This document shows, piece by piece, positions 1 to 8,315 of a stretch of 64,000 nucleotides of DNA. The position numbers and the translations under genes were made by a program. How positions within the stretch are numbered: position 1 is the stretch's first letter; every line of letters starts with the position of its first letter. The stretch is taken from the NCBI GenBank assembly GCA_964370195.1, contig CAYJIH010000002.1:1-64000 (forward strand), given 5' to 3'. Source of the stretch: JAAYCI01 sp964370195. Lineage in GTDB: Bacteria > Bacillota > Clostridia > Oscillospirales > Ruminococcaceae. A model generated the notes under the pieces. The model made no database searches and had not been told where the DNA came from. It was given only the letters and a program-made list of their open reading frames with translations.

Positions 1-947
1 TTATGTTTAGAAAACAGTTTGCGCTTGAAATGGGTATGGTTGTTCCCTCTGTGCGCTTAAAAGACTCTGGCCGGCTGAACCCAAACCAATATATCATTCG
101 TTTTAAAGGCGAACAAGTGGCCATTGGTGATGTTTTAGTAGACCATTACCTAGCACTTGCCCCAAATGATGCAAACACCACCGTAGACGGTATTGATGCC
201 ATTGAACCTGCCTTTGGCATCCCGGCAAAGTGGATTAGCGAAGACAGGAAGTCGAAAGCAGAACTTGCCGGCTACACCTTGGTCGACCCAACAAGCGTTA
301 TCATCACTCATTTGGCAGAAATTATACGCCAGCATGCGCACGAACTGTTAAGCCGCCAAGAAGTGGGCAACATATTAGAGAATTTAAAGAAATACAACCC
401 CGGCCTTGTAGAAGATATTGTACCAAATTTATTGCCACTGGGCGATTTACAGAAAGTGCTTTCCAGCCTGCTTCGCGAGGGTGTGCCCATTCGCGATATG
501 GAAACCATTTTAGAAACTTTATCCGATTATGCCCCTAGTGTTAAAGACACCGATATGCTTACAGAATATGTTCGTCAAGCGTTGCGTCGAACCATTTCTC
601 ACCGCTATTCCGAAGCAGGTCAGCTCAAGGTTATTACCTTGGATGCCGAAATCGAGAATATGATTATGAACGCTGTGAAAAAAATGGATGGTGGCAGCTA
701 TCTTGCCTTAGAACCAAATGTAATTCAAGGCATTGTGAGTGCATCGAACGAGCAATTCGAGCGTGTGCGTGATGCAGTGCAAACCATTATCATTTTAACA
801 AGCCCCATTGTACGCATCTATTTCAAAAAGTTAATGGACCAGTTCTACCCACGTGTTGTTGTTTTAAGCTTTAATGAAATTGACACAGATGTACAAATCC
901 AAGCGCTGGGCCAAATCGTTCTTTCTCAAGACAACCAAGGCGCCTAG
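1..947 (+). CDS. flhA: Flagellar export apparatus protein FlhA, C-terminal part (gene starts before window)
   Basis: This is the cytoplasmic C-terminal domain of FlhA, the export-gate membrane protein of the flagellar type III secretion system, which docks chaperone-substrate complexes. The reading frame is open to the left edge, so the ATG at position 3 is internal and the N-terminal membrane half lies outside the window. The visible 314 residues match the FlhA C-domain: an RLKDSGRLNPNQY-type stretch near the start, then EPAFGIPAKWI, the conserved ILENLKKYNPGLVEDIVP segment and a helical tail. The gene ends at TAG 945-947, and fliA follows after only 24 bases, so the two are probably co-transcribed. 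The identification is firm; only the length is unknown. Confidence 0.95.
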   Translation, partial: MFRKQFALEMGMVVPSVRLKDSGRLNPNQYIIRFKGEQVAIGDVLVDHYLALAPNDANTTVDGIDAIEPAFGIPAKWISEDRKSKAELAGYTLVDPTSVIITHLAEIIRQHAHELLSRQEVGNILENLKKYNPGLVEDIVPNLLPLGDLQKVLSSLLREGVPIRDMETILETLSDYAPSVKDTDMLTEYVRQALRRTISHRYSEAGQLKVITLDAEIENMIMNAVKKMDGGSYLALEPNVIQGIVSASNEQFERVRDAVQTIIILTSPIVRIYFKKLMDQFYPRVVVLSFNEIDTDVQIQALGQIVLSQDNQGA

Positions 948-971
948 TGACGTTTAGGGGAGGTACCATCG

Positions 972-1757
972 ATGCCGGTGTCAGAGGCTTCGTTTTCACT
1001 GCAAGATCCCTTGCAAACATTAGAAGAATATCGTCAAAGTAGCAATTTGGAACTTCGTAATGAACTTGTGATGCATTACAGCTATATTGCTAAATCTGTG
1101 GCAATGCAAATGCGCGGCATCACCTCGAACTATGCCCAAGTAGAAGATATTGTCAACGAGGGTATCATTACCTTAATGGATTGCCTAGATAAATTTACAC
1201 CAAACAGGGGCATGAAGTTTGAAAACTATGCCTACATGCGCATTCGCAATGCCACCATAGATTATATTCGCAAACAAGACTGGGTGCCAAGGCGTGTGCG
1301 CAAAACAGCACGCGACGTAAGCACGGCCTACAACGAACTTTCAACCAATCTGATGCGCGAGCCAACCACCCACGAACTGGCCACTTATATGGGTGTTACA
1401 ACCAAAGAAATTAACCAACATTACACCGAAATTTCTTCAGCCTCTGTGCTTAGTTTTGAGGAACTTTTACAAAACGCTATGATGGGTGAAAAAGAGCTGA
1501 CAAGCATTGCCCTACCCAAAGAGCAACGTTTGCCCGAGCAAGATTTGTTGCAACAAGAACTGCGTGAACAGCTGAAAATCGCCATCGCCAATTTAAACGA
1601 AAAAGAACGGATCACCATTTCTTTGTATTATTATGAGCGCTTAAAATTGCACGAAATTGCAAAAGTGCTCGGCGTTTCAGAATCTCGCGTAAGCCAAACG
1701 CATACACGGGCCATTTTGAAAATGAAACAGCATCTTAGCCACTATTTATCCCTCTAA
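972..1757 (+). CDS. fliA: Flagellar sigma factor FliA/SigD (sigma-28)
   Basis: RNA polymerase sigma factor for late flagellar and chemotaxis genes, 261 aa, the usual size. Region 2 is seen around residues 25-100 (an LVMHYSYIAKSVA stretch, then VEDIVNEG and FENYAYMRIRNATIDYIRKQDW). Region 3 follows (RVRKTARDV, PTTHELATYMGV). Region 4 lies near the C-terminus with a helix-turn-helix LHEIAKVLGVSESRVSQTH. The start is supported by AGGGGAGG at 956-963, 8 bases before the ATG. It lies directly between flhA and two rod genes. A matching promoter, TTAAGTTT-N11-GCCGATAT, is present in front of flagellin at 42560-42586, consistent with FliA being active in this organism. Confidence 0.95.
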   Translation: MPVSEASFSLQDPLQTLEEYRQSSNLELRNELVMHYSYIAKSVAMQMRGITSNYAQVEDIVNEGIITLMDCLDKFTPNRGMKFENYAYMRIRNATIDYIRKQDWVPRRVRKTARDVSTAYNELSTNLMREPTTHELATYMGVTTKEINQHYTEISSASVLSFEELLQNAMMGEKELTSIALPKEQRLPEQDLLQQELREQLKIAIANLNEKERITISLYYYERLKLHEIAKVLGVSESRVSQTHTRAILKMKQHLSHYLSL

Positions 1758-1786
1758 AGTTTTCTTTAAAAAGAAAGGAGCCCATT

Positions 1787-2536
1787 ATGCTTCAAGGATT
1801 TTATACCGCTGCTTCCGGCATGTTTATGCAACAACGCAGTTTAAACGTTATTTCCAACAATCTTGCCAATTTGCAAACAGCCGGCTTTAAAAGTAGCCAA
1901 TTGGTTTCCAGCACATTTGAGCAAGAATTTCTCACCCGCTTTGCACAAGCAGACACCGGTTTTATTGGTACCGGTGCCCCTGCACGCATTGTGGACGAAG
2001 TGGTGGACTATCACGGATTTAATGGTATCACCGAAACGGGCCGCCCCTTCGACCTTGCCATTACTGATTATGGTTTTTTCAATGTGCAAGCAGAAGATGG
2101 CCAAACCTATCTAACAAGAAACGGCCAATTTGATTTGGATGAAGAAGGCTACCTTATTTTACGCGGGCGTGGACGCGTAATGGGCACGGGTGGCCCATTA
2201 CAGCTGAACACAAGCGACATTCAGGTGGACGAAAATGGCCTCATTACAAACAGCATCACCGGCGCTGCCTTAGGCCAGCTTTCCATCACTGTTCCGGCAG
2301 ACGATGCCGATGTGCAGCAAAATCCAAACGGTATGTTTTCTCTCATCGGTGGCGGCACCGGCGCCTTAGCGGCAACGCCGCAGGTGGTGCAAGGTGCCTA
2401 TGAGAACAGTGATGTGAACATGACCGATGAAATGACCGCAATGATGTTGGCGCAGCGCAATTTCTCGTCGGCTTCCCAGGCATTGCAATTTATTGATGCT
2501 ACGTATGCCAAAGCGGTGAATATTGCTGCAATATAG
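1787..2536 (+). CDS. Flagellar hook-basal body rod protein (FlgF/FlgG family, FlhO-like)
   Basis: Axial protein of the flagellar rod or hook, exported by the flagellar apparatus, 249 aa. The N-terminus carries the family signature: SGM followed by an NNLAN motif (RSLNVISNNLANLQTAGFK). The central part has the FlgE/F/G beta domain, including a YLTRNGQFDLDEEGYL stretch. The C-terminal helix NSDVNMTDEMTAMMLAQRNFSSASQ is also typical. An AAAGGAG ribosome site precedes ATG 1787. Two such genes in series with fliA recall the flhO-flhP pair of Bacillus. Which of the two corresponds to FlgF and which to FlgG cannot be settled from sequence alone. Confidence 0.9.
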   Translation: MLQGFYTAASGMFMQQRSLNVISNNLANLQTAGFKSSQLVSSTFEQEFLTRFAQADTGFIGTGAPARIVDEVVDYHGFNGITETGRPFDLAITDYGFFNVQAEDGQTYLTRNGQFDLDEEGYLILRGRGRVMGTGGPLQLNTSDIQVDENGLITNSITGAALGQLSITVPADDADVQQNPNGMFSLIGGGTGALAATPQVVQGAYENSDVNMTDEMTAMMLAQRNFSSASQALQFIDATYAKAVNIAAI

Positions 2537-2790
2537 ATATTTTGTAAACATCCTGTGTATAGCTTAATTTGACAAATAAAACTTCTGTCATTTTTTTGAC
2601 CTTTATGATATACTATGAGAAAGAGACGCTGTGCAATTCTAGGTGGTTTAAAGCACCACTTAGCCTATTATAAAACAGCAATTTTTTACCATTGTTTGCA
2701 CAGGCTATCCCCTCTAGCTTAAACAAAACCAATCACCTAATTAGATACCAATACGGCATTTGTTTGCCACCTTGAGAAAGGATTGATTAT
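2537..2790 (+). promoter_or_regulatory. Intergenic promoter and structured leader before the second rod gene
   Basis: The 254 bases hold an extended -10 element, TG-A-TATACT (2606-2614). The -35 is weak. The presumed leader can form a 9-bp stem (2639-2647 with 2655-2663, one G-T pair, loop TTAAAGC). An outer TGTGCAA/TTGCACA pairing (2630-2636 with about 2695-2701) encloses it. A second small GCTA/TAGC hairpin follows. The 3' end has the AGAAAGGAT ribosome site of the next gene. I do not recognise a known riboswitch class. A 35-codon reading frame in the region has no ribosome site and is not called. Confidence 0.45.
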
Positions 2791-3531
2791 ATGAGTAGTA
2801 TTAGCTTTTGGAACGGCGCCAGCGGAATGCGGGCCTTCCAAAGTAAGATGGATGTTGTGTCTCACAACATTGCCAATGTTAATACAGATGGATATAAAGG
2901 GCAACGTGCCGCATTTGATGACTTAATACGAACACAAATGAACACAAATGTAGAAGGCAACTTTCTTGTTGGCCACGGTGTAAAGCAAGAATACACAGAC
3001 AATCTTATGGCACAAGGGTCTTTAACGTCTACCGGGCAAGCCTTAGATTTTGCCCTTGCAGGTGCCGGCTATTTTGCTGTAAACGATGATGGAGAAACAC
3101 AATACACACGAAATGGCGCTTTTTATCTATCTGTTGAAGGAGCAAATGCCACCCTTGTTACAAATGACGGTGCACGTGTTTTAGATAGAAGCAACCAAAT
3201 TATCACGCTGCCTTATACCAATGGCACGGTAGATACCACAGGCCTTGCAGAGCGCCTTGGTGTGTTTAGCTTCCCAAATGAGTATGGCCTCACTCCTCAA
3301 ACAAACTCCCGCTTCACTGTTAGCGATAATTCCGGCGAAGCACAGCTTTTACAGCCAAGCGGAGCAAACGGCCCCAACTACGACCTTATTCAAGGATACT
3401 TAGAACGTTCTAACGTTGATTTAGCACGCGAGATGGTGAATATCATTGAATCGCAGCGCGCTTTTCAAATGAATAGCCGTGTGGTGCAAACTGCCGATGA
3501 AATTGCACAAGAAGTAAACAACATGCGTTAA
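2791..3531 (+). CDS. flgG: Flagellar basal-body rod protein FlgG (FlhP-like)
   Basis: Distal-rod type flagellar protein, 246 aa. The N-terminal helix has SGMRAFQSKMDVVSHNIANVNTDGYK, the flagellar axial-protein signature in which NIANVNTDGYK is highly conserved. YTRNGAFYL appears in the middle, and the C-terminal helix SNVDLAREMVNIIESQRAFQMNSR is the classic FlgG/FlgE ending. It is preceded by GAGAAAGGA about 10 bases before the ATG. It appears to have its own promoter and leader (2606-2790), so it may be expressed separately from the upstream rod gene. The next gene is cheC. Confidence 0.92.
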   Translation: MSSISFWNGASGMRAFQSKMDVVSHNIANVNTDGYKGQRAAFDDLIRTQMNTNVEGNFLVGHGVKQEYTDNLMAQGSLTSTGQALDFALAGAGYFAVNDDGETQYTRNGAFYLSVEGANATLVTNDGARVLDRSNQIITLPYTNGTVDTTGLAERLGVFSFPNEYGLTPQTNSRFTVSDNSGEAQLLQPSGANGPNYDLIQGYLERSNVDLAREMVNIIESQRAFQMNSRVVQTADEIAQEVNNMR

Positions 3532-3608
3532 ATTTACAAATATATACTTAGTTTATACCCGCAGTCGTCTTCTTTTGTGTTTTGACTATAAAGGATGGAG
3601 TAGATATT

Positions 3609-4232
3609 ATGCCTCTTCGTGATTATGATGATTTAAACAGCATTCAAGTGGACATGCTAAGTGAAATTTCTAATATTGGAACCGGCAATGCAGCCACTTC
3701 TTTAGCCGGTATGTTACAACGCCCTATCAACATCGATGTACCCCAAATTTCTATTTTAGACTACAGCCTTGTGGCCGAAAAATTGGGAGGCCCCGAAAAG
3801 GCCATGATTGGCATGATATTAAGTTTAAAAGATGATATCAACGGCATGATGATGTTTCTTTTGAAAGAAGAATTCGCCCATATGATTCTTAACTCTTTGT
3901 TGGGGCAAAGTTTTTCTGATTTTTCGGAAGTGGATGAAATGAGCCTTTCTGCCATGCAGGAAATTGGCAACATCATGGCCGCTTCCTACGTCAACGCCAT
4001 CAGCCAAATATCCGGCATGAAAATTGACATTTCTCCACCGGATATCTGCATTGACATGGTTGGTTCTTTGTTAAGTGTTCCTGCCATTCATTTTGCAAAT
4101 ATCAGTAGCAAAGCGATTTATATTGAGAATCAATTTACTGGCACTGGTTGTGATGAGAGTAGCACATTGTTGCTTATGCCTGATGTGGATTCTCTTTCTA
4201 GGCTAATAGAAAGATTGGGACTGGATATATGA
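3609..4232 (+). CDS. cheC: CheY-P phosphatase CheC
   Basis: Chemotaxis phosphatase that dephosphorylates CheY-P and partners with CheD, 207 aa. Two copies of the phosphatase motif [DS]x3Ex2Nx22P are visible. The first is DMLSEISN followed by 22 residues and Pro, and the second is SAMQEIGN followed by 22 residues and Pro. Both copies look intact, as in true CheC rather than CheX. An earlier in-frame ATG at 3582 exists, but AAGGATGGAG (3591-3600) lies 8 bases before ATG 3609, so 3609 is preferred. The stop codon overlaps the cheD start (ATGA), indicating translational coupling. Confidence 0.95.
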   Translation: MPLRDYDDLNSIQVDMLSEISNIGTGNAATSLAGMLQRPINIDVPQISILDYSLVAEKLGGPEKAMIGMILSLKDDINGMMMFLLKEEFAHMILNSLLGQSFSDFSEVDEMSLSAMQEIGNIMAASYVNAISQISGMKIDISPPDICIDMVGSLLSVPAIHFANISSKAIYIENQFTGTGCDESSTLLLMPDVDSLSRLIERLGLDI

Positions 4233-4714
4233 GTAATCTTGTTACAGTCGGCATCTCGGACTTAAATGTTGTAAAGAATCCTGATACTTTGGTTACCTTT
4301 GCACTTGGGTCATGTGTGGGCATTTGCCTATTCGACCAAATTTCCAAGGTGGCCGGATTGTCACATATACTTTTGCCACGCTATAAAGCCATGCCCGGGG
4401 AAAACTCCCACATGAAATTTGCAGATACTGCCATTCCCCTTTTGGTGCAGCGCATGGAGGCACAAGGTGCACGTAAAATATGCCTTAAAGCCAAAATTGC
4501 AGGCGGTGCACAAATGTTTGCTTCCACTGGCAACAGTTCTATTGCTGCCATTGGCCAGCAAAATGTGCAATCTGTAAAAGAAACTTTACAAAAAATGCGC
4601 ATTCCTCTGGTTGCTGAAGACACTGGCAGCAATTTTGGGCGCACACTCTATTTCAGTGCTAGCGACTGTGTTATGGTTATCCGCAGCTACAAACGTGGAG
4701 AGCATTCTTTTTAA
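4229..4714 (+). CDS. cheD: Chemoreceptor glutamine deamidase CheD
   Basis: Deamidates specific glutamines of chemoreceptors and stimulates CheC, 161 aa. The catalytic cysteine lies in FALGSCVG (Cys29) and the catalytic histidine in GLSHILLP (His46), followed by the KIAGGAQMF segment typical of the family. The ATG overlaps the cheC stop by four bases. A hairpin with a T-run just downstream (4747-4803) closes the transcription unit. The call is secure. Confidence 0.95.
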   Translation: MSNLVTVGISDLNVVKNPDTLVTFALGSCVGICLFDQISKVAGLSHILLPRYKAMPGENSHMKFADTAIPLLVQRMEAQGARKICLKAKIAGGAQMFASTGNSSIAAIGQQNVQSVKETLQKMRIPLVAEDTGSNFGRTLYFSASDCVMVIRSYKRGEHSF

Positions 4715-4746
4715 TATACTCAACGCTTATTCAAGGGAAACACCGC

Positions 4747-4804
4747 AAAAAGACAGGTTTTCCGTTTGGTGCTTATGTTGCCCAAAATATCCTGTCTTTT
4801 TTTA
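4747..4804 (+). terminator. Terminator after cheCD
   Basis: Inverted repeat AAAAAGACAGG (4747-4757) and CCTGTCTTTTTTT (4791-4803), with an inner TTTGG/CCAAA pairing inside the long loop. It ends in a run of seven T. It lies 33 bases after the cheD stop. Confidence 0.75.
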
Positions 4805-4886
4805 CAAAGTACTTGTGCATCCATTCGGTACTCATGGTGGTTATGTTTCCCTTATTTTTTTACACAGTACGCATTCCTATCATTGA

Positions 4887-4915
4887 TTGACACAACATTA
4901 TACGTGTATTAAATA
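4887..4915 (+). promoter_or_regulatory. Promoter before the FapA gene
   Basis: TTGACA at 4887-4892 is a perfect -35. At a spacing of 16-17 bases there are only weak -10 candidates (TTAAAT 4909 or TAAATA 4910). It lies directly after the cheD terminator, so the FapA gene needs its own promoter. The -10 assignment is tentative. Confidence 0.45.
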
Positions 4916-4938
4916 GAACGATAAAGGGGGGAGCTTTC

Positions 4939-6501
4939 ATGGCTGAAAACCAAAATGATTCGTCTGGACTTGAGAACTCGACAGGTTTATTTGCAAAAAC
5001 ACATGAACAAAAGGGAATGTATGAGAACATAGCATCGTCCCCACCACCTGAAACCATTGTCACAAACAAAACAGAGAACCCATTTCAAGTTGGAACAGAA
5101 GAAACCACAGCTGCTTCCAATGAACGCGCATACAACGCACGTGTTCGTGTATTTGTTGCCGCCACCACACTTACCGCCAGCATCCTTATCGATGCGCCAG
5201 AAAACGGCGGGCAGGATGTTACACGCGAAATGCTAGACACTGCCTTGGCACAAGCCGGTGTGGTTTATGGCATCTCAGAAGAAGCCCTTGCGCAACTTTT
5301 GCAGCCACTGTATGAAACAGAAGTTGTTGTTGCTCATGCACAAGCGGCGATTGACGGTGAAGACGGGCATTGTGATGAACTTTATGAACGTGATGTGAAA
5401 ATGAACTTTGTAGAAAAAGAGGATGGTACCGTAAACTACAAAGAACTCGGGCTTATACAAGACGTTACTGCCGGCACAATTATATGTCGCATCACCCCTC
5501 CCACGGAAGGTGTTTCCGGCACCAATGTGCTGGGCAAGCCCATTGGTGCCCTAAATGGTAAAAAAGTATTGCCGCCCATTGGTGTGGGCATTCGTGTTAC
5601 AGATGACGGCCGGCAGGCTGTTGCCGCAATTTCCGGCAACCTTGTATTTCACGGCGGACGCTTTACCATTGAAGAAACATTACGTGTAGCAGAAGTAAAT
5701 TATGATGTTGGCAACATCACTTTTTCAGGTGATGTTCATGTTACCGGTGATGTTTTAGATGGTTTCGAAATTCGATCCGGGGCGAATATTCGCCTTTCCG
5801 GCCGAGTGGGTAATGTTGTTTTACACGCCAAAGGAGACATTCACATCGAGCGTGGTATCAATGGAACGGGCAAAGCAGAAGTTGTTGCCGGAAATACCGT
5901 ACATGCCGGCTTTATCGAGAACAGCCATGTTGTGGCCGGTGTAGATGTTATCACAGGCTCCATCATCCATAGCACGGTTGAATGTGAAGGTGATATCCAT
6001 GTTACAGAAGGCCGTGGTATCATCAGCGGCGGAAAAATCACAGCCTTTGGGTCTATCACGGCAAAAGAAATTGGCAACGACACCTATACGCACAACAATT
6101 TAATCGTAGGTATCACACCGAAATTAACCCATCAACGGGCACAGCATATGGAGCAAATTGGAATTCTAGAGAAAAAAGTAGATGAAATGACCAAAAATGC
6201 TGCCTATGTAGAACAAATGCTTACACAAAACCGGCCTGTTTCAGAAGAACGCATCGCTTTATTGCAACGCACAAAACTCACCTTGCCCATCACACAAAAG
6301 AAACTGGAACAACTGGAAGCCCAACTACAAGAAATAGAAGATAAAATCAGTTCCACCTCCAATTCGTTTATCACAGCGAATGTGCTTTACCCTCCCTCAC
6401 GTGTCTCTATAGGGAACCTTCATCATAACATTGAAGACATTTGCCACAACGTGCGTATCTATATTGACTCACAAGGTGAATTGCACGTGGGCACTCATTA
6501 A
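4939..6501 (+). CDS. FapA family protein (DUF342)
   Basis: A 520-aa protein of the FapA/DUF342 family, which in many Firmicutes sits with flagellar and chemotaxis genes; its biochemical role is not established. The N-terminal ~90 residues are polar and variable. A central right-handed beta-helix-like region has many short Gly/Val repeats of the form GDVHVTGDVLDGFEI, ANIRLSGRVGNVVLHAKGD, HVVAGVDVITGSIIHS. A C-terminal coiled-coil-like helix spans about residues 395-475 (HQRAQHMEQIGILEKKVDEM and following), then a short VSIGN beta tail. AAGGGGGGAG precedes the ATG. I see no enzyme motif. Confidence 0.85.
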   Translation: MAENQNDSSGLENSTGLFAKTHEQKGMYENIASSPPPETIVTNKTENPFQVGTEETTAASNERAYNARVRVFVAATTLTASILIDAPENGGQDVTREMLDTALAQAGVVYGISEEALAQLLQPLYETEVVVAHAQAAIDGEDGHCDELYERDVKMNFVEKEDGTVNYKELGLIQDVTAGTIICRITPPTEGVSGTNVLGKPIGALNGKKVLPPIGVGIRVTDDGRQAVAAISGNLVFHGGRFTIEETLRVAEVNYDVGNITFSGDVHVTGDVLDGFEIRSGANIRLSGRVGNVVLHAKGDIHIERGINGTGKAEVVAGNTVHAGFIENSHVVAGVDVITGSIIHSTVECEGDIHVTEGRGIISGGKITAFGSITAKEIGNDTYTHNNLIVGITPKLTHQRAQHMEQIGILEKKVDEMTKNAAYVEQMLTQNRPVSEERIALLQRTKLTLPITQKKLEQLEAQLQEIEDKISSTSNSFITANVLYPPSRVSIGNLHHNIEDICHNVRIYIDSQGELHVGTH

Positions 6502-6684
6502 TAGCAGTGTGAATCCCTTACTCTATATTCAACTCTTTGTAGTGTTATTTTCTAACAGATACCTTCGTCACGGTCGATTTTGCCCCCCACCGAAGAATGG
6601 TGATGGGACAAACAGTTTGATTCCTGTTTCACAGCCTACGCTTTATATTGAACGCAAGAAATCCAAGGGGGCGTTTTAAAGCTT

Positions 6685-7197
6685 ATGTTACTGTTAAATT
6701 ATTTGATTATTTTTTCTGCTAAAATGATTGAGGTTTCCCTCACCACCGTGCGAAATGTGCTCATCATCCGTGGTGAAAAAGTAAAAGGTGCCTTTCTTGC
6801 TTTTTTCGAAGCTTTAATTTGGGTGTTTGTAATTAGCACGGTGCTCTCTGGCAATATCTTAGATGACCCTTTACGCTTAATTACCTATTGCCTCGCTTTC
6901 GCTTGTGGTAACTATGTGGGTGTTATCATCGAAAACAAGCTTGCCATTGGTATGGCCTGTTTGCAAGTGGTCATTCCCTTTGCACAAAGCGATGAAGTAG
7001 TGCAAACCATACGCGACAAGGGCTTTGGAGTGACACAGCTACATGGTGAAGGACGCGATGGGCCGGTTATGGTATTGCTCGTATTTGTAAAGCGAAAGTC
7101 TCAACCAGAAGCCATCACGCTTATCAAACAAATTTGTCCCTCTGCCCTCATCACCATCAATGATGTTCGCCATATGAGAAACGGCTATACAAAATAG
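6685..7197 (+). CDS. DUF2179 / UPF0316 (YebE-like) membrane protein
   Basis: A 170-aa protein with three hydrophobic segments in the first ~95 residues (LLLNYLIIFSAKMI; FFEALIWVFVISTVLSG; LAFACGNYVGVIIENKL) and a soluble C-terminal DUF2179-like domain (VVIPFAQSDEVVQTIRDKGFGVTQLHGEG). This matches the UPF0316 family of small Firmicutes membrane proteins of unknown function. The 183-base gap from the FapA gene shows no clear promoter, so co-transcription with it is possible. A strong terminator overlaps its stop codon. Start ATG 6685 follows AAGGGGGCG at a distance; the exact start is moderately sure. Confidence 0.8.
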   Translation: MLLLNYLIIFSAKMIEVSLTTVRNVLIIRGEKVKGAFLAFFEALIWVFVISTVLSGNILDDPLRLITYCLAFACGNYVGVIIENKLAIGMACLQVVIPFAQSDEVVQTIRDKGFGVTQLHGEGRDGPVMVLLVFVKRKSQPEAITLIKQICPSALITINDVRHMRNGYTK

Positions 7198-7212
7198 CCG
7201 TTTCTGTTTTTT
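7179..7212 (+). terminator. Terminator overlapping the end of the DUF2179 gene
   Basis: A perfect 10-bp stem, AAACGGCTAT (7179-7188) with ATAGCCGTTT (7194-7203), has loop ACAAA and is followed by CTGTTTTTT. The left arm is inside the last codons of the gene. Confidence 0.85.
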
Positions 7213-7302
7213 ATTCATATTTATTCAAAAATATTCATTTTGAACTTGATAATATTCGCTTTTCATGTTATTATATTCATAAGTTTTTTATTTTTATTCA
7301 GA
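7211..7302 (+). promoter_or_regulatory. argC promoter with clustered ArgR-box-like sites
   Basis: TTGATA (7246-7251), 17 bases, TATTAT (7269-7274), preceded by TG, is a strong sigma-A promoter. Around it the half-site ATTCA recurs at about 7213, 7222, 7233, 7275 and 7296. TTTATTTTTATTCAG at about 7287-7301 resembles the reverse of the Bacillus ARG box (CATGAATAAAAATKCAAK). Their location over an arg operon promoter suggests ArgR repression by arginine. This is inference; binding is not shown. Confidence 0.65.
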
Positions 7303-7313
7303 AGGGTAGCACT

Positions 7314-8258
7314 ATGAAGCAACATAAAGTATTTATAGACGGTGCCGAGGGCACCACTGGCTTACGCATACAGCAGCGCCTTAGCGCACGCAGTGATATT
7401 GAACTACTAACATTACAAGAGAATCAACGTAAAGAAATAGACGCACGACTTAAAATGATACAATCTGCGGATGTTTCTATTCTATGTTTGCCGGATGTTG
7501 CCGCAAAAGAAATTGCATCGCTTGCCGATAGCACCGCAAAAATTTGTGATGCCAGCACAGCACACCGCACGTTGCCAAACTGGGAATATGGCTTTGCAGA
7601 ACTTTCCTCTAGAAGAGAACGCATTGCTTCATCCAGCCGTGTTGCTGTGCCCGGCTGCCACGCCACGGGTTTTCTGGCATTATGTACGCCTTTGGTCGAA
7701 AAGGGCGCTTTGCCTGCCGATGTGCCCTTGCATTGTTTTTCACTTACGGGGTATTCCGGCGGAGGCAAAGCAATGATTGCCGCTTATGAAAGCGATGAAA
7801 AACCAAATGAGTATGCCGCCCCTCGCTTATACGGGCTTTCGCTGGGCCATAAACATCTGCCAGAAATGCAGTCCATAGCAAAATTAAAAAGCCCCCCCTT
7901 ATTTTGCCCCATTGTAGACGATTACTACAGCGGAATGCTCGTAACGCTTACGCTTCCAATGCAGGCATTTTCTGCTACTTATCAAAATAAGAAAGCCCTT
8001 TTGGCCTTGTATGCACAATATTATAACGGCGAAGCCCTCATTTCTGTGCAGCAAGATGACACCCTTCCGCCGGACGGCACATTAAGTGCTGCCACCATGG
8101 CCGGGCGCGATGCACTGGAAATTTTTGTGTACGGCAACGAGACACAAGTGATGTTGTCGGCCCGTTTTGACAATCTTGGCAAAGGTGCCTCCGGTGCCGC
8201 TGTGCAGTGCATGAATTTAATGCTTGGCGCTCCGGAAACACAAGGGCTCGTTCTTTAA
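7314..8258 (+). CDS. argC: N-acetyl-gamma-glutamyl-phosphate reductase (ArgC, short type)
   Basis: Third step of arginine synthesis: NADPH reduction of N-acetylglutamyl phosphate to the semialdehyde. At 314 aa it matches the shorter (type 2) ArgC subfamily. The Rossmann N-terminus is VFIDGAEGTTGLRIQQRL. The catalytic cysteine is in VAVPGCHATGF, and the histidine region is GLSLGHKHLPEM. AGAAGGGTAG precedes ATG 7314. First gene of argC-argJ-argB-argD, behind the ArgR-box-like promoter. Confidence 0.93.
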   Translation: MKQHKVFIDGAEGTTGLRIQQRLSARSDIELLTLQENQRKEIDARLKMIQSADVSILCLPDVAAKEIASLADSTAKICDASTAHRTLPNWEYGFAELSSRRERIASSSRVAVPGCHATGFLALCTPLVEKGALPADVPLHCFSLTGYSGGGKAMIAAYESDEKPNEYAAPRLYGLSLGHKHLPEMQSIAKLKSPPLFCPIVDDYYSGMLVTLTLPMQAFSATYQNKKALLALYAQYYNGEALISVQQDDTLPPDGTLSAATMAGRDALEIFVYGNETQVMLSARFDNLGKGASGAAVQCMNLMLGAPETQGLVL

Positions 8259-8315
8259 ATACATTTTCTTTAACAAACTACCAAACCTTGTACCATGGTT
8301 CTGAAGGGAGATTTT

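Noticed and set aside
2614..2721. 35-codon frame (MRKRRCAILGG and on) in the flgG leader
   Set aside because: It begins inside the -10 region, has no ribosome site and overlaps the proposed stems.
6502..6684. Riboswitch before the DUF2179 gene
   Set aside because: A CCCCACC/GGTG-GGG hairpin is possible but there is no promoter, terminator or known motif.
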